Assembly (NCBI RefSeq): GCF_009901585.1
Contig: NZ_WXYO01000009.1
Span: 62,001-126,000 of the forward strand
Source: Poritiphilus flavus
Lineage (GTDB): Bacteria > Bacteroidota > Bacteroidia > Flavobacteriales > Flavobacteriaceae
Direction: 5' to 3'
DNA: 64,000 nt
Shown here piece by piece: positions 9,220 to 19,931 of the stretch. The notes beneath the pieces were generated by a model. The model was not told where the DNA came from. It saw nothing but the letters and a program-made list of their open reading frames with translations, and made no database searches. The first letter of the stretch is position 1, and each line of letters starts with the position of its first letter. The translations under genes were made by a program, and so were the position numbers.

Positions 9220-9696
9220 ATGAGAAAAAGACAGGCAAAGAAAAGACCGCTATTACCGGATCCCAGATATAATGATCAATTGGTTACCCGATTTGTAAAC
9301 ATGTTGATGTGGGATGGTAAGAAGTCGGTTGCTTTCAAGATATTCTACGATGCTATCGATATTGTAGAAGAAAAGAAGACCGATGAGGAGAAATCCGCAT
9401 TGGAATTATGGAAAGACGCTTTATCTAATGTAATGCCGCACGTTGAGGTTCGCAGCAGACGGGTAGGTGGTGCCACTTTCCAGATCCCTATGCAGATCAG
9501 ACCAGACCGTAAGATATCTACGGCTATGAAATGGTTGATCAGCTTTGCGCGTAAGCGAAACGAAAAATCAATGGCACAAAAATTAGCAGCCGAAATTTTG
9601 GCAGCATCAAAAGAAGAAGGCGCCGCGGTTAAAAAGCGAGTTGATACTCACAAGATGGCCGAAGCCAATAAAGCGTTTTCCCACTTTAGATTCTAA
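9220..9696 (+). CDS. rpsG: 30S ribosomal protein S7
   Basis: 158 residues. S7 nucleates assembly of the 30S head by binding the 3' major domain of 16S rRNA and contacts E-site tRNA. The family signature is visible ([14 protein letters not shown], residues about 78-91), and the C-terminus (AFSHFRF) matches the family. It lies 21 bases after rpsL. Confidence 0.99.
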   Translation: MRKRQAKKRPLLPDPRYNDQLVTRFVNMLMWDGKKSVAFKIFYDAIDIVEEKKTDEEKSALELWKDALSNVMPHVEVRSRRVGGATFQIPMQIRPDRKISTAMKWLISFARKRNEKSMAQKLAAEILAASKEEGAAVKKRVDTHKMAEANKAFSHFRF

Positions 9697-9703
9697 TCAG
9701 ACA

Positions 9704-11830
9704 ATGGCAAGAGACTTAAATTATACTAGAAATATAGGTATTGCAGCGCATATCGATGCTGGTAAAACTACCACCACCGAGCGTATCCTCTTTTATACCG
9801 GGGTGAGCCACAAGATAGGAGAGGTTCACGACGGAGCTGCAACCATGGACTGGATGGAGCAGGAACAAGAGCGCGGGATTACCATTACTTCGGCAGCTAC
9901 TACCTGTACCTGGAACTTTCCAACCCAGAACGGGCAAATGATTCCGGAATCCAAGCCATACCACTTTAATATTATAGATACTCCCGGTCACGTGGATTTT
10001 ACCGTTGAGGTAAACCGTTCGCTGAGGGTATTGGATGGGCTGGTTTTCCTTTTTAGCGCTGTTGACGGTGTTGAACCTCAGTCCGAAACTAACTGGAGAC
10101 TTGCGGATAATTACAAGGTTCCGCGAATGGGCTTTGTAAATAAAATGGACCGTCAGGGTTCTAACTTCCTGGCTGTTTGTCAGCAGGTAAAAGATATGCT
10201 CAAATCCAATGCGGTACCTATTGTACTACCGATTGGTGAAGAAGCAGACTTTAAAGGCATTGTAGACCTTGTGAAGAACAGGGCTATCGTCTGGAATGAG
10301 CAGGATATGGGATCTACATTTGAGATCATCGACATTCCGGAAGAAATGAAGGATGAGGTAGCTGAGTACCGTGCAGCGCTTATAGAAGCTGTTGCGGAAT
10401 ACGATGAGAACCTCATGGAGAAATTCTTTGAAGATGAGGATTCCATCACAGAAGATGAGGTGCATGCGGCATTGAGAGCGGCGGTGATGGATATGAGTAT
10501 CATCCCTATGATTTGCGGGTCTTCATTTAAGAACAAAGGAGTTCAGTTTTTATTGGATGCGGTTTGCCGTTACCTTCCTTCTCCTTTGGACAAAGAAGCG
10601 ATCATCGGTACCGACCCGAGAAATGATCAGGAGATCGCCAGAAAACCAGATCCTAAAGAACCTTTTGCGGCTCTTGCTTTTAAGATCGCCACAGATCCCT
10701 TTGTAGGGCGTTTGGCATTCTTTAGAGCTTATTCCGGGAAACTGGATGCTGGTTCTTACGTATTGAATAACCGATCCGGCAACAAAGAGCGTATTTCCAG
10801 AATTTATCAGATGCACTCTAACAAGCAAAACGCCGTGGAGTCCATTTCTGCCGGAGATATCGGGGCAGCTGTTGGTTTTAAAGACATCAAGACAGGGGAT
10901 ACCTTATCTGATGAGAAACACCCAATTGTCCTGGAAAGCATGAAATTCCCGGATCCTGTAATTGGTATTGCTGTAGAGCCTAAGACCAAGGCCGATGTGG
11001 ATAAATTGGGGATGGCTCTTGCCAAACTTGCAGAGGAAGATCCAACCTTCCAGGTAAAAACTGACGAGGCATCCGGACAGACCATTATCTCAGGAATGGG
11101 AGAGCTTCACCTTGATATTATTGTTGACCGTTTGAAGCGGGAGTTCAAGGTTGATGTTAACCAGGGGCAGCCTCAGGTAGAGTACAAAGAAGCTATTACG
11201 CGCAGTGCGGATCACAGGGAAGTTTACAAGAAACAAACCGGTGGTCGAGGTAAGTTCGCGGATATCATCTTTACCATGGAGCCGGCTGATAAAGAAACTC
11301 AAGGTCTTGAGTTCGTAAACGAGATCAAAGGGGGTAACATCCCAAGAGAATATATCCCTTCTGTGGAAAAAGGCTTTAAGGAAGCCATGAAAAACGGGCC
11401 TTTGGCTGGTTTTGAAATGGATAGCATGAAAGTTACGCTTAAAGATGGTTCTTTCCACCCTGTGGATTCCGATTCGCTTTCTTTCGAATTGGCTGCCAAA
11501 CTGGGTTACAAAGATGCTGCGAAAGCCGCGAAAGCCGTACTTATGGAGCCTATCATGAAACTGGAAGTACTTACCCCTGAAGAGAATATGGGAGATATCG
11601 TTGGAGACCTTAACCGAAGAAGGGGACAGGTTAACAACATGGACGACAGGGCAGGTTCCAAGGTGATCAAAGCTGAGGTACCGCTTTCAGAGATGTTTGG
11701 TTATGTAACCGCACTGAGGACCTTGTCTTCAGGTAGGGCAACATCTACTATGGAGTTTTCACATTATGCAGAGACTCCGACAAATATTGCTGAAGAAGTG
11801 ATCAAGGCAACCAAAGGTGTAACCGCTTAA
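9704..11830 (+). CDS. fusA: translation elongation factor G
   Basis: 708 residues from the ATG at 9704; an in-frame upstream ATG at 9641 lies inside rpsG and would add a non-homologous tail, so 9704 is chosen. EF-G moves tRNAs and mRNA on the ribosome using GTP. The G domain motifs are intact: [14 protein letters not shown] (P-loop), DTPGHVDFT and NKMDRQGS. Domains II to V follow to the C-terminal SHYAETP region. Only 7 bases separate it from rpsG. The tuf gene that follows fusA in many bacteria is absent here. Confidence 0.98.
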   Translation: MARDLNYTRNIGIAAHIDAGKTTTTERILFYTGVSHKIGEVHDGAATMDWMEQEQERGITITSAATTCTWNFPTQNGQMIPESKPYHFNIIDTPGHVDFTVEVNRSLRVLDGLVFLFSAVDGVEPQSETNWRLADNYKVPRMGFVNKMDRQGSNFLAVCQQVKDMLKSNAVPIVLPIGEEADFKGIVDLVKNRAIVWNEQDMGSTFEIIDIPEEMKDEVAEYRAALIEAVAEYDENLMEKFFEDEDSITEDEVHAALRAAVMDMSIIPMICGSSFKNKGVQFLLDAVCRYLPSPLDKEAIIGTDPRNDQEIARKPDPKEPFAALAFKIATDPFVGRLAFFRAYSGKLDAGSYVLNNRSGNKERISRIYQMHSNKQNAVESISAGDIGAAVGFKDIKTGDTLSDEKHPIVLESMKFPDPVIGIAVEPKTKADVDKLGMALAKLAEEDPTFQVKTDEASGQTIISGMGELHLDIIVDRLKREFKVDVNQGQPQVEYKEAITRSADHREVYKKQTGGRGKFADIIFTMEPADKETQGLEFVNEIKGGNIPREYIPSVEKGFKEAMKNGPLAGFEMDSMKVTLKDGSFHPVDSDSLSFELAAKLGYKDAAKAAKAVLMEPIMKLEVLTPEENMGDIVGDLNRRRGQVNNMDDRAGSKVIKAEVPLSEMFGYVTALRTLSSGRATSTMEFSHYAETPTNIAEEVIKATKGVTA

Positions 11831-11839
11831 ATTTAGGAG

Positions 11840-12145
11840 ATGAGTCAGAAAATCAGAATAAAATTAAAGTCGTACGATCATAACCTGGTGGATAAGTCCG
11901 CGGAGAAAATCGTAAAAACGGTAAAGACGACAGGAGCGGTGGTTACAGGACCTATTCCGTTGCCAACGCATAAGAAGATCTTTACAGTATTGCGGTCTCC
12001 GCACGTAAATAAGAAATCCAGAGAGCAGTTTCAGTTGAGCGCGTACAAGCGTTTACTCGATATATACAGCTCTTCCTCCAAAACCATCGATGCACTTATG
12101 AAGCTTGAACTTCCCAGTGGCGTTGAGGTGGAGATTAAGGTGTAA
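11840..12145 (+). CDS. rpsJ: 30S ribosomal protein S10 (NusE)
   Basis: 101 residues. S10 sits in the 30S head; in other bacteria it also acts as NusE in transcription antitermination with NusB. The family core is clear ([24 protein letters not shown], and [25 protein letters not shown], both cited only in part). It follows fusA by 9 bases, and a terminator-like hairpin comes after it, so it may close the str transcript. Confidence 0.99.
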   Translation: MSQKIRIKLKSYDHNLVDKSAEKIVKTVKTTGAVVTGPIPLPTHKKIFTVLRSPHVNKKSREQFQLSAYKRLLDIYSSSSKTIDALMKLELPSGVEVEIKV

Positions 12146-12153
12146 GTGAAATG

Positions 12154-12253
12154 CCGCTGTAAGAAGCGGTGGACATGTCCGGAGCGTTTCGCGAAGGAAA
12201 AACGGTAACAAAAATAAATTCGGGGTCGGATTATTTTTGGCCCTGTTTTTTTT
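12154..12253 (+). terminator. terminator or attenuator between rpsJ and rplC
   Basis: The 170-base gap has hairpin CCGCT-gtaaga-AGCGG (12154-12169), the palindrome GGACATGTCC (12171-12180), and then a 7-bp stem CGGGGTC / GGCCCTG with two G-U pairs and an 11-base loop (12221-12245), followed by eight T (12246-12253). The last part looks like an intrinsic terminator. No TAnnTTTG promoter was found between it and rplC, so partial readthrough (attenuation) is more likely than a full stop. Confidence 0.7.
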
Positions 12254-12315
12254 GTCCGAATAAAAAGAAATAATTAAAAACTAAATAGTTAGTAATTCAT
12301 AATCAATAATTAAGT

Positions 12316-12933
12316 ATGTCTGGGTTAATTGGAAAAAAAGTAGGCATGACCAGCATTTTCGATGAGAATGGAAAGAACATTCCATGTACTGTTATCGAAG
12401 CGGGGCCATGCGTAGTTACCCAAGTCAGAACCGAAGAGGTAGACGGGTATAATGCCCTTCAGCTCGGTTTCGATGACAAGGCAGAAAAGCGCGCGAATAA
12501 GGCTGAAATGGGCCATATGAAAAAAGCGGGCACTTCTCCCAAAAAGAAAGTCGTTGAGTTCCGGGAATTTGAAGGTGAGCACAAATTAGGGGATACCATT
12601 GGGGTAGACCTGTTTGTAGAAGGAGAGTTTGTGGATGTTTCTGCGACTTCCAAGGGAAAAGGATTTCAGGGTGTGGTTAAAAGACATGGCTTCGGTGGTG
12701 TCGGACAGGCTACACACGGGCAGCACAATCGATTAAGAGCTCCAGGTTCTATCGGGGCAGCTTCCTATCCTGCACGAGTTTTTAAAGGGATGAAAATGGC
12801 CGGTAGAATGGGCGGCGGAAGAGTAACGGTTCAAAATCTCAGGGTTTTGAAAGTGGTTCCTGAAAAGAACCTGCTTGTACTCAAAGGCTGTGTACCTGGT
12901 CATAAAAATGCGTACGTAACTATTGAGAAGTAG
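12316..12933 (+). CDS. rplC: 50S ribosomal protein L3
   Basis: 205 residues. L3 starts 50S assembly near the 3' end of 23S rRNA and sends a loop toward the peptidyl transferase centre. The start [15 protein letters not shown] and the loop [14 protein letters not shown] are characteristic. It opens the S10-like gene block after the 170-base gap, with an AT-rich leader and no strong Shine-Dalgarno. Confidence 0.99.
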   Translation: MSGLIGKKVGMTSIFDENGKNIPCTVIEAGPCVVTQVRTEEVDGYNALQLGFDDKAEKRANKAEMGHMKKAGTSPKKKVVEFREFEGEHKLGDTIGVDLFVEGEFVDVSATSKGKGFQGVVKRHGFGGVGQATHGQHNRLRAPGSIGAASYPARVFKGMKMAGRMGGGRVTVQNLRVLKVVPEKNLLVLKGCVPGHKNAYVTIEK

Positions 12934-12938
12934 CCATT

Positions 12939-13568
12939 ATGAAGGTAGCAGTTTTAGATATCAAAGGAAAAGATACAGGTAGGAAGGTAGACCTTTCAGA
13001 CGCTGTTTTCAAAATAGAGCCGAACAATCACGCCATCTACCTTGATGTAAAGCAGTACACAGCGCACCAGCGCCAGGGTACTCACAAAACCAAGGAAAGA
13101 GCGGAAATTGCAGGTAGTACCAGAAAGATCAAGAAGCAAAAAGGTACGGGTACCGCGAGAGCGGGTAGTATCAAGTCTCCTATTTTTCGAGGAGGTGGTA
13201 GGATCTTTGGGCCAAGGCCAAAAGATTACAGCCAGAAGTTGAACAAGAATGTGAAGCGGCTTGCACGTAAATCTGCCCTAAGTCTAAAGACCAAGGAAAA
13301 GGCAGTCATCGTGGTTGAGGATTTCAATTTCGAAAGTCCGAAAACCAAAGATTTTATTGCTGTTCTGAAGTCGCTGGGCCTCGAAAACAAAAAGTCCCTC
13401 TTTGTGTTGGGCGATTCAAATAATAACGTATATTTGTCGTCGCGTAATTTGAAAGGTTACGAAGTTATAACTAACTCAGAATTAAGCACTTACAAAATAT
13501 TGAACGCAAACAATATCGTGCTTCTCGAGGGTTCTTTAGAAGGAATTGAAACGAACTTAAACCGATAG
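12939..13568 (+). CDS. rplD: 50S ribosomal protein L4
   Basis: 209 residues, 5 bases after rplC. L4 lines the peptide exit tunnel with its long loop; here [19 protein letters not shown] and [19 protein letters not shown] (residues about 66-110) form that loop. In enteric bacteria L4 represses its own operon; the attenuator-like gap upstream of rplC makes a similar role possible here but unproven. Confidence 0.99.
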   Translation: MKVAVLDIKGKDTGRKVDLSDAVFKIEPNNHAIYLDVKQYTAHQRQGTHKTKERAEIAGSTRKIKKQKGTGTARAGSIKSPIFRGGGRIFGPRPKDYSQKLNKNVKRLARKSALSLKTKEKAVIVVEDFNFESPKTKDFIAVLKSLGLENKKSLFVLGDSNNNVYLSSRNLKGYEVITNSELSTYKILNANNIVLLEGSLEGIETNLNR

Positions 13569-13575
13569 GAAAGTC

Positions 13576-13866
13576 ATGAGCGTGTTGATAAAACCAATTA
13601 TTACAGAAAAGATGACTGCAGACAGCGAGCTGTACAATCGCTATGGGTTTATTGTAGACCCTAAAGCGAACAAGTTGCAGATCAAAGATGCTGTTGAAGC
13701 AACCTACGGTGTTTCTGTAAAGAAAGTTCGTACTATGAATTACGGTCCTACCCGACGAACCCGTTACACCAAAACCGGTGTTCAGCACGGAAAGACAAAC
13801 GCTTATAAGAAAGCGATAGTCGATGTTGAGGATGGAGATGTAATTGATTTTTACAGTAATCTATAA
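13576..13866 (+). CDS. rplW: 50S ribosomal protein L23
   Basis: 96 residues. L23 lies at the tunnel exit and is the docking point for trigger factor and the signal recognition particle. The N-terminal block (LIKPIITEKMT) and the core VEATYGVSVKKVRTMNYGP match the family. It is 7 bases after rplD. Confidence 0.98.
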   Translation: MSVLIKPIITEKMTADSELYNRYGFIVDPKANKLQIKDAVEATYGVSVKKVRTMNYGPTRRTRYTKTGVQHGKTNAYKKAIVDVEDGDVIDFYSNL

Positions 13867-13875
13867 AGACCTAAG

Positions 13876-14700
13876 ATGTCAGTTAGAAAATTAAAACCGA
13901 TAACTCCAGGACAGCGTTTTAAAGTAGTAAACGGATTTGACGCGCTTACTGCTGATAAGCCGGAGAAAAGCTTGCTTGCTCCGTTAAAAAGGTCTGGAGG
14001 TAGAAACAGTCAAGGAAAGATGACCATGCGCTACCGTGGTGGTGGTCATAAAAGAAGGTATCGTATTATCGACTTTAAAAGAGATAAGCAGGATGTTGCC
14101 GCTGAGGTAAAGTCTATACAGTACGATCCCAACAGAACCGCGTTTATTGCACTGTTGGAATACAAGGACGGTGAAAAAAGATATATCGTAGCTCAAAACG
14201 GATTGCAGGTAGGGCAGAAAGTATCTTCAGGAACGGGATCCGCTCCTGAGATTGGAAATGCCTTACCACTTAAGGAGATCCCTTTGGGAACTATCATTTC
14301 CTGTATTGAGCTAAGGCCGGGTCAGGGAGCCGTGATGGCTCGAAGTGCCGGAACCTTTGCTCAGTTGATGGCAAGAGAAGGAAAATTTGCGACCGTTAAA
14401 CTTCCTTCCGGAGAGACCAGATTAGTACTGTCTAACTGTCTTGCGACCATTGGAGCAGTTTCCAACTCAGATCATCAGCTCATCGTATCAGGTAAGGCTG
14501 GTAGAAGCAGATGGCTGGGTAGAAGACCAAGAACAAGACCAGTAGCCATGAACCCTGTGGATCACCCGATGGGTGGTGGTGAAGGAAGGGCTTCCGGAGG
14601 TCACCCAAGGTCTAGAAACGGAGTACCTGCAAAAGGTTACAGAACCCGTTCCAGGACCAAGGAAACGAACAGATATATCATAGAACGTAGAAAGAAATAA
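13876..14700 (+). CDS. rplB: 50S ribosomal protein L2
   Basis: 274 residues, normal length. L2 joins the subunits and supports the peptidyl transferase centre. The conserved histidine loop [13 protein letters not shown] and the basic tail ([12 protein letters not shown]-like) are present, as is the oligonucleotide-binding N-terminal half with [18 protein letters not shown]. Confidence 0.99.
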   Translation: MSVRKLKPITPGQRFKVVNGFDALTADKPEKSLLAPLKRSGGRNSQGKMTMRYRGGGHKRRYRIIDFKRDKQDVAAEVKSIQYDPNRTAFIALLEYKDGEKRYIVAQNGLQVGQKVSSGTGSAPEIGNALPLKEIPLGTIISCIELRPGQGAVMARSAGTFAQLMAREGKFATVKLPSGETRLVLSNCLATIGAVSNSDHQLIVSGKAGRSRWLGRRPRTRPVAMNPVDHPMGGGEGRASGGHPRSRNGVPAKGYRTRSRTKETNRYIIERRKK

Positions 14701-14714
14701 AAACGTAGAAAGAA

Positions 14715-14993
14715 ATGGCACGTTCATTAAAAAAAGGACCATACGTTCATTACAGCCTTGAGAAGAAAGTCCAGCAGAATTTGGAGTCTGGGAAGAAGTC
14801 AGTGATCAAGACCTGGTCACGAGCTTCAATGATCACTCCGGATTTTGTAGGTCAGACTATAGCGGTTCACAACGGAAGACAATTCGTCCCTGTTTACGTC
14901 ACTGAGAATATGGTTGGGCACAAGCTCGGAGAATTTTCTCCTACCAGATCTTTTAGAGGACACGCGGGTGCAAAGAACAAAGGTAAAAAGTAA
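14715..14993 (+). CDS. rpsS: 30S ribosomal protein S19
   Basis: 92 residues. S19 sits in the 30S head with S13, near the A-site tRNA and bridge B1a. Diagnostic parts are [16 protein letters not shown] at the N-terminus and [16 protein letters not shown] at the C-terminus. Confidence 0.99.
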   Translation: MARSLKKGPYVHYSLEKKVQQNLESGKKSVIKTWSRASMITPDFVGQTIAVHNGRQFVPVYVTENMVGHKLGEFSPTRSFRGHAGAKNKGKK

Positions 14994-15001
14994 GCTAAGC
15001 T

Positions 15002-15409
15002 ATGGGAGTTCGAAAAAAACAAATGGCTGAAAGAATTAAAGCCGAGAAGAAAGATCTGGCGTTTGCAAAACTCAATAACTGCCCTACCTCTCCCAGGAAA
15101 ATGAGATTGGTAGCGGACCTTGTAAGAGGAGCGGAAGTTGAGAAAGCACTTGCCATCCTGAGGTTCAACCCGAAAGAAGCTTCCAGGAGACTGGAAAAAC
15201 TGTTGCTTTCTGCTATTGCCAACTGGCAGGCTAAGAACGAAGATGCGGATATTGAAGGCGCAGACCTTTTTATCAAAGAGATCCGGGTAGACGGCGGACG
15301 TATGTTGAAAAGATTACGACCAGCTCCTCAGGGAAGGGCTCATAGAATAAGAAAACGGTCCAACCACGTAACACTGGTATTGGGATCTAATAATAATACT
15401 CAAAGCTAG
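15002..15409 (+). CDS. rplV: 50S ribosomal protein L22
   Basis: 135 residues, slightly longer than the approximately 110 of enteric bacteria because of an N-terminal extension. L22 extends a beta-hairpin into the exit tunnel next to L4; the tip region here is [20 protein letters not shown]. The core ([19 protein letters not shown]) is clear. Confidence 0.98.
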   Translation: MGVRKKQMAERIKAEKKDLAFAKLNNCPTSPRKMRLVADLVRGAEVEKALAILRFNPKEASRRLEKLLLSAIANWQAKNEDADIEGADLFIKEIRVDGGRMLKRLRPAPQGRAHRIRKRSNHVTLVLGSNNNTQS

Positions 15410-15419
15410 ACAGCGCATT

Positions 15420-16133
15420 ATGGGACAAAAGACAAATCCAATCGGGAATCGCCTGGGAATTATCAGAGGATGGGAGTCCAACTGGTACGGAGGGAATGAT
15501 TATGGAGATAAGCTTGCCGAGGACGACAAGATCAGAAAATACGTTCATGCCCGTCTGGCTAAGGCCAGTGTGTCTCGGGTGATCATTGAGCGAACCCTTA
15601 AACTGATCACAGTTACAATCACTACTGCCAGACCCGGTATCATAATCGGTAAAGGAGGCCAGGAAGTGGATAAGTTGAAAGAAGAGCTCAAGAAGATCAC
15701 GGACAAAGAAGTACAGATCAACATATTTGAGATCAAAAGACCGGAACTGGATGCCAACCTGGTTGCCGCCAGTGTCGCAAGACAGATAGAGAACAGGATC
15801 TCTTATCGTAGGGCTATCAAGATGGCTATTGCGGCGGCAATGAGAATGAATGCAGAAGGGATCAAGATCCAGATCTCAGGACGTTTGAACGGAGCTGAGA
15901 TGGCGCGTTCAGAATCCTATAAGGATGGAAGAATTCCACTTTCAACCTTTAGAGCCGATATTGACTACGCTTTGCACGAAGCACATACTACCTACGGAAG
16001 ATTGGGTATTAAGGTGTGGATCATGAAAGGCGAAGTATACGGTAAGAGAGAGCTTTCCCCGCTGGTTGGAATGTCTAAAAGCCAGGGAAAAGGGAAGCAG
16101 GATTCAGGTAAGAAACCGCGTCGTAGAAAATAA
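15420..16133 (+). CDS. rpsC: 30S ribosomal protein S3
   Basis: 237 residues. S3 forms part of the mRNA entry tunnel and its helicase activity. A KH domain is visible with the GxxG loop in [15 protein letters not shown] (about residues 65-80). The C-terminal domain has the S3 signature [13 protein letters not shown] and ends in a basic tail (GKKPRRRK). Confidence 0.99.
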   Translation: MGQKTNPIGNRLGIIRGWESNWYGGNDYGDKLAEDDKIRKYVHARLAKASVSRVIIERTLKLITVTITTARPGIIIGKGGQEVDKLKEELKKITDKEVQINIFEIKRPELDANLVAASVARQIENRISYRRAIKMAIAAAMRMNAEGIKIQISGRLNGAEMARSESYKDGRIPLSTFRADIDYALHEAHTTYGRLGIKVWIMKGEVYGKRELSPLVGMSKSQGKGKQDSGKKPRRRK

Positions 16134-16151
16134 TTAAAGAAGTAAGTTAAG

Positions 16152-16574
16152 ATGTTACAGCCAAAAAGAACCAAGTTTCGCAAAGCGCAAAAGGGCCGTA
16201 TGAAAGGAAATTCCGGGAGAGGACATCAACTTTCCAATGGGATGTTCGGAATTAAATCTTTGGATTCCAGTTTTATTACTTCGCGCCAGATTGAAGCAGC
16301 GAGGGTAGCAGCTACCCGTTATATGAAAAGACAAGGGCAGTTGTGGATCAAGATCTTCCCGGACAAGCCAATTACCAAGAAGCCTCTTGAGGTGCGTATG
16401 GGTAAAGGTAAAGGAGCTCCGGAATATTGGGTGGCCGTTGTCAAGCCAGGAAGGATCATGTTCGAAGTGGCTGGGGTACCCATGGATGTAGCTAAGGAAG
16501 CTTTGCGACTGGCTGCTCAGAAATTACCGGTTAAAACAAAATTTGTAGTGGCTAGGGATTACGAAGCCGCATAA
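16152..16574 (+). CDS. rplP: 50S ribosomal protein L16
   Basis: 140 residues. L16 organises the A-site side of the 50S subunit. The start [19 protein letters not shown] and the conserved [19 protein letters not shown] block identify it. Confidence 0.99.
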   Translation: MLQPKRTKFRKAQKGRMKGNSGRGHQLSNGMFGIKSLDSSFITSRQIEAARVAATRYMKRQGQLWIKIFPDKPITKKPLEVRMGKGKGAPEYWVAVVKPGRIMFEVAGVPMDVAKEALRLAAQKLPVKTKFVVARDYEAA

Positions 16575-16591
16575 TTTTATTGCAAGGAAAG

Positions 16592-16783
16592 ATGAAACAA
16601 TCTGAGATAAAAGAATTGTCGGTAGAAGAGTTGAAGGAAAAGATAGCCGATTTTAAGAAGCAACACGCTGACCTTAAAATGGCTCATTCCGTAACCCCAT
16701 TGGAAAATCCGCTTCAGATCAGGCAAGCGAGAAGAACGGTGGCAAGGCTAGCAACTGAATTAACTAATAGAGAAAACCAATAA
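16592..16783 (+). CDS. rpmC: 50S ribosomal protein L29
   Basis: 63 residues from the ATG at 16592, which is preceded by AAGGAAAG, one of the better Shine-Dalgarno-like sequences in the window; the in-frame ATG at 16580 is 12 bases upstream and less likely. L29 is a helical hairpin next to L23 at the tunnel exit. The core [17 protein letters not shown] fits the family. Confidence 0.96.
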   Translation: MKQSEIKELSVEELKEKIADFKKQHADLKMAHSVTPLENPLQIRQARRTVARLATELTNRENQ

Positions 16784-16796
16784 TAGGTTCTGCTTT

Positions 16797-17054
16797 ATGG
16801 AAAAAAGAAATTTAAGAAAGGAAAGGGTAGGCGTTGTAACCAGCAACCGCATGGAGAAATCAATAGTGGTTTCCGAAGTAAAGCGCGTAAAGCATCCTAT
16901 GTACGGAAAGTTCGTATTGCGAACTAAAAAATATGTTGCACACGACGAGACCAACGATTGCAATATCGGGGATACTGTTCGGATCATGGAGACACGTCCG
17001 TTGAGTAAGACCAAATGTTGGAGGTTGGTTGAAGTATTAGAAAGAGCCAAATAA
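16797..17054 (+). CDS. rpsQ: 30S ribosomal protein S17
   Basis: 85 residues. S17 binds the 5' domain of 16S rRNA early in assembly through an OB fold. Family features include [19 protein letters not shown] and the [18 protein letters not shown] block. Confidence 0.98.
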   Translation: MEKRNLRKERVGVVTSNRMEKSIVVSEVKRVKHPMYGKFVLRTKKYVAHDETNDCNIGDTVRIMETRPLSKTKCWRLVEVLERAK

Positions 17055-17056
17055 TT

Positions 17057-17425
17057 ATGTTACAGCAAGAATCCAGACTAAAGGTAGCGGATAACACAGG
17101 GGCAAAAGAAGTGCTTACCATCCGCGTATTGGGAGGTACCAAAAGAAGGTATGCCTCAGTAGGTGATAAGATCGTGGTTACGGTTAAAGAAGCCACTCCA
17201 AACGGAGGTATTAAAAAAGGTGCTGTTTCTACAGCGGTGGTGGTAAGAACCAAAAAAGAGGTTAGAAGACCTGATGGATCTTACATCCGATTTGACGATA
17301 ACGCCTGTGTATTGTTGAACCCTACCGGCGAGATGAGAGGAACCAGGGTATTCGGTCCTGTTGCCCGAGAGCTGAGGGATAAGCAATTTATGAAGATCGT
17401 TTCACTGGCCCCCGAGGTGCTGTAA
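17057..17425 (+). CDS. rplN: 50S ribosomal protein L14
   Basis: 122 residues, 2 bases after rpsQ. L14 is part of intersubunit bridges B5 and B8 and a binding site for ribosome-silencing factor. The start [19 protein letters not shown] and the [13 protein letters not shown] motif are diagnostic. It opens the spc-type gene block. Confidence 0.99.
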   Translation: MLQQESRLKVADNTGAKEVLTIRVLGGTKRRYASVGDKIVVTVKEATPNGGIKKGAVSTAVVVRTKKEVRRPDGSYIRFDDNACVLLNPTGEMRGTRVFGPVARELRDKQFMKIVSLAPEVL

Positions 17426-17438
17426 AAGAATAGAGAAG

Positions 17439-17750
17439 ATGAAACTAAAGATAAAAACGGGAGATACCGTACGAATCATTGCCGGAGACCATAAAGGTAC
17501 TGAAGGCAAAGTAGTAAGCGTAGATCGCGCCAAGAACCGGGCGATCGTGGAGGGAGCGAATATGGTCTCCAAGCACGAGAAGCCCAGTGCACAGAACCCA
17601 CAGGGTGGTATAGTAAAAAAAGAGGCTCCTATTCATATTTCAAACCTTTCCCTCATCGATTCCAAATCAGGTGAGACAACGAGAGTAGGTTACGAAGTAA
17701 GGGATGGTAAAAAAGTAAGGGTTTCCAGGAAATCCAATGAAGTAATTTAG
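17439..17750 (+). CDS. rplX: 50S ribosomal protein L24
   Basis: 103 residues. L24 helps start 50S assembly and lies at the tunnel exit. The KOW motif is clear near the N-terminus ([19 protein letters not shown]). It ends 2 bases before rplE. Confidence 0.98.
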   Translation: MKLKIKTGDTVRIIAGDHKGTEGKVVSVDRAKNRAIVEGANMVSKHEKPSAQNPQGGIVKKEAPIHISNLSLIDSKSGETTRVGYEVRDGKKVRVSRKSNEVI

Positions 17751-17752
17751 TT

Positions 17753-18304
17753 ATGGCTTACGTACCGAGATTAAAGAAAGAATACAGAGAGCGCGTAATC
17801 AAAGCGCTTACCGATGAGTTTGGTTACAAGAACGTGATGCAGGTACCCAAATTACAAAAGATCGTGGTTAGCCGTGGTGTTGGTGCCGCAGTGGCGGACA
17901 AAAAGCTGATAGATCATGCAGTGGATGAGTTGACCCTGATCACCGGACAAAAAGCTGTGGCTACGATCTCTAAAAAGGATGTCGCTGCCTTCAAGCTTAG
18001 AAAAGGAATGCCAATTGGGGCTAAAGTTACCCTTAGAGGAGAACGTATGTACGAGTTCCTGGATCGTTTGGTAACCACCGCGCTTCCCAGGGTAAGGGAT
18101 TTCCAGGGGATTCGAGCAACCGGTTTTGACGGAAGAGGTAATTACAATCTCGGGGTGACAGAACAGATCATTTTCCCTGAGATCAATATAGACAAGATTA
18201 ACAGGATCAACGGTATGGATATCACTTTTGTGACCTCCGCTGATACTGACAAGGAAGCAAAATCATTATTAACCGAATTAGGACTACCTTTTAAAAAGAA
18301 CTAG
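17753..18304 (+). CDS. rplE: 50S ribosomal protein L5
   Basis: 183 residues. L5 binds 5S rRNA and contacts P-site tRNA and S13 in bridge B1b. The conserved C-terminal part ([18 protein letters not shown]) and the N-terminal [13 protein letters not shown] block are typical. Confidence 0.99.
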   Translation: MAYVPRLKKEYRERVIKALTDEFGYKNVMQVPKLQKIVVSRGVGAAVADKKLIDHAVDELTLITGQKAVATISKKDVAAFKLRKGMPIGAKVTLRGERMYEFLDRLVTTALPRVRDFQGIRATGFDGRGNYNLGVTEQIIFPEINIDKINRINGMDITFVTSADTDKEAKSLLTELGLPFKKN

Positions 18305-18305
18305 T

Positions 18306-18575
18306 ATGGCTAAAGAATCAATGAAAGCCCGTGAGCGAAAAAGGGCAAAGATGGTAGCGAAATACGCCGCAAAACGCAAAGCTTTGAAAGAAGCCGGCGA
18401 TTACGAGGCGTTGCAAAAGTTGCCAAAGAATGCCTCACCTGTTCGAATGCACAACAGATGCAAATTAACAGGAAGACCTAAGGGTTATATGAGGACTTTT
18501 GGAATTTCCAGGGTAACCTTCAGGGAAATGGCCAATCAGGGATTGATTCCGGGAGTAAAAAAAGCGAGTTGGTAA
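18306..18575 (+). CDS. rpsN: 30S ribosomal protein S14, zinc-independent type
   Basis: 89 residues, begins 1 base after the rplE stop. It is the longer, zinc-free (C-minus) form: only one cysteine (in [18 protein letters not shown]) remains, where the short form has two CxxC pairs. S14 is needed late in 30S head assembly. Confidence 0.98.
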   Translation: MAKESMKARERKRAKMVAKYAAKRKALKEAGDYEALQKLPKNASPVRMHNRCKLTGRPKGYMRTFGISRVTFREMANQGLIPGVKKASW

Positions 18576-18595
18576 AACACTAAATAGGAAAGAAG

Positions 18596-18994
18596 ATGTT
18601 TACAGATCCTATATCAGATTATTTGACAAGAATTAGAAATGCCAGCAGTGCCGGTCATAGGGTAGTGGAGATTCCTGCTTCGAACCTGAAAAAAGAGATC
18701 ACCAAGATCTTGTTTGATCAGGGTTATATTCTCAGCTACAAGTTTGACGAAGACAAAGTACAGGGAACCATCAAGATCGCACTGAAATACGACAGGCTGA
18801 CCAAAGAGCCGGTTATCAAAAAGATCCAGCGCATCAGTAAGCCAGGTCTTAGGAAATATGCGGGATCTGATGATTTACCAAGGGTCCTTAACGGATTAGG
18901 AGTTGCTATTGTATCTACCTCTCACGGGGTGATGACGAGTAAGCAAGCCAAGAAAGAAAACGTGGGTGGCGAGGTACTGTGCTACGTTTATTAA
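18596..18994 (+). CDS. rpsH: 30S ribosomal protein S8
   Basis: 132 residues. S8 binds the central domain of 16S rRNA and, in enteric bacteria, represses the spc operon. The C-terminal motif VSTSHGVMTSKQAKKENVGG is the family signature. Confidence 0.99.
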   Translation: MFTDPISDYLTRIRNASSAGHRVVEIPASNLKKEITKILFDQGYILSYKFDEDKVQGTIKIALKYDRLTKEPVIKKIQRISKPGLRKYAGSDDLPRVLNGLGVAIVSTSHGVMTSKQAKKENVGGEVLCYVY

Positions 18995-19015
18995 TAAGAT
19001 TTAAAGAGATCAGAA

Positions 19016-19558
19016 ATGTCTAGAATAGGTAAAAGCCCGATCGCAATACCAGAAGGAGCCACAGTAGAGGTTCAGGATAATGTTGTTGTTGTAAAGGGAA
19101 AATTAGGGGAGTTAAGCCAGGAATTCTCAGGAGTAGAAGTAAAGGTTGAGGACGGACAGATCCTGATTAGCCGACCCTCTGATTCCAAAGAACACAAAGC
19201 CAAGCACGGACTTTACAGATCCTTGATCAATAATATGGTTGAAGGTGTAACAAAAGGCTGGACCAAAGAATTGGAATTGGTAGGTGTAGGTTACCGTGCT
19301 TCTAACCAGGGACAGAAACTGGATCTGGCATTGGGATTCTCACATAATATAGTCATGGATCTGGCACCTGAGGTTAAAATAGAGACCAAATCTGAGAAGG
19401 GAAAGAACCCTATCATCAAATTGACCTCTCATGACAAGCAGCTTGTCGGTCAGATTGCGGCTAAAATAAGGTCTTTCCGCAAGCCGGAGCCTTACAAAGG
19501 AAAAGGAATTAAGTTCGTTGGAGAACAACTAAGAAGAAAAGCAGGTAAATCCGCTTAA
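19016..19558 (+). CDS. rplF: 50S ribosomal protein L6
   Basis: 180 residues, two repeated alpha/beta domains. L6 lies near the sarcin-ricin loop and the factor-binding site. The C-terminal PEPYKGKGIKFVGE is the conserved signature. Confidence 0.99.
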   Translation: MSRIGKSPIAIPEGATVEVQDNVVVVKGKLGELSQEFSGVEVKVEDGQILISRPSDSKEHKAKHGLYRSLINNMVEGVTKGWTKELELVGVGYRASNQGQKLDLALGFSHNIVMDLAPEVKIETKSEKGKNPIIKLTSHDKQLVGQIAAKIRSFRKPEPYKGKGIKFVGEQLRRKAGKSA

Positions 19559-19568
19559 TAACTGAATT

Positions 19569-19925
19569 ATGGGATTAACAAAGACTGAAAGAAGATTGCG
19601 CATCCGCAGAAGGATCAGAAAAGTGTCCTTCGGCACCGCGGAGAGACCAAGATTGTCTGTGTTTAGAAGTAACAAAGAGATCTACGCTCAGATCATTGAC
19701 GATACCAAGGGTGAAACGCTTGCGTCCGCTTCTTCCAGGGACAAAGAACTGGCCAAGGCAAAAGGGACCAAATCAGAGATCGCTGCTGAAGTAGGGAAAG
19801 CCATTGCTGAAAAAGCGCAGAAAGCAGGTATCGAGACTGTTGCTTTTGACAGGGGCGGAAACCTTTACCACGGTAGAATTAAGGCATTGGCAGATGGTGC
19901 CAGGGAAGCCGGACTAAAATTTTAA
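19569..19925 (+). CDS. rplR: 50S ribosomal protein L18
   Basis: 118 residues. L18 binds 5S rRNA with L5 and brings it to the 50S subunit. The basic N-terminus ([21 protein letters not shown]) and the [21 protein letters not shown] end are typical. Confidence 0.99.
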   Translation: MGLTKTERRLRIRRRIRKVSFGTAERPRLSVFRSNKEIYAQIIDDTKGETLASASSRDKELAKAKGTKSEIAAEVGKAIAEKAQKAGIETVAFDRGGNLYHGRIKALADGAREAGLKF

Positions 19926-19931
19926 TAAAAT

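Noticed and set aside
9641-9703. 21-residue N-terminal extension of EF-G
   Set aside because: It overlaps the rpsG coding end and is not like any EF-G; the [12 protein letters not shown] start is typical.
12232-12239. TATTTTTG as a promoter -7 element for rplC
   Set aside because: It lies in the loop and stem of the terminator-like hairpin and has no TTG about 19 bases upstream.
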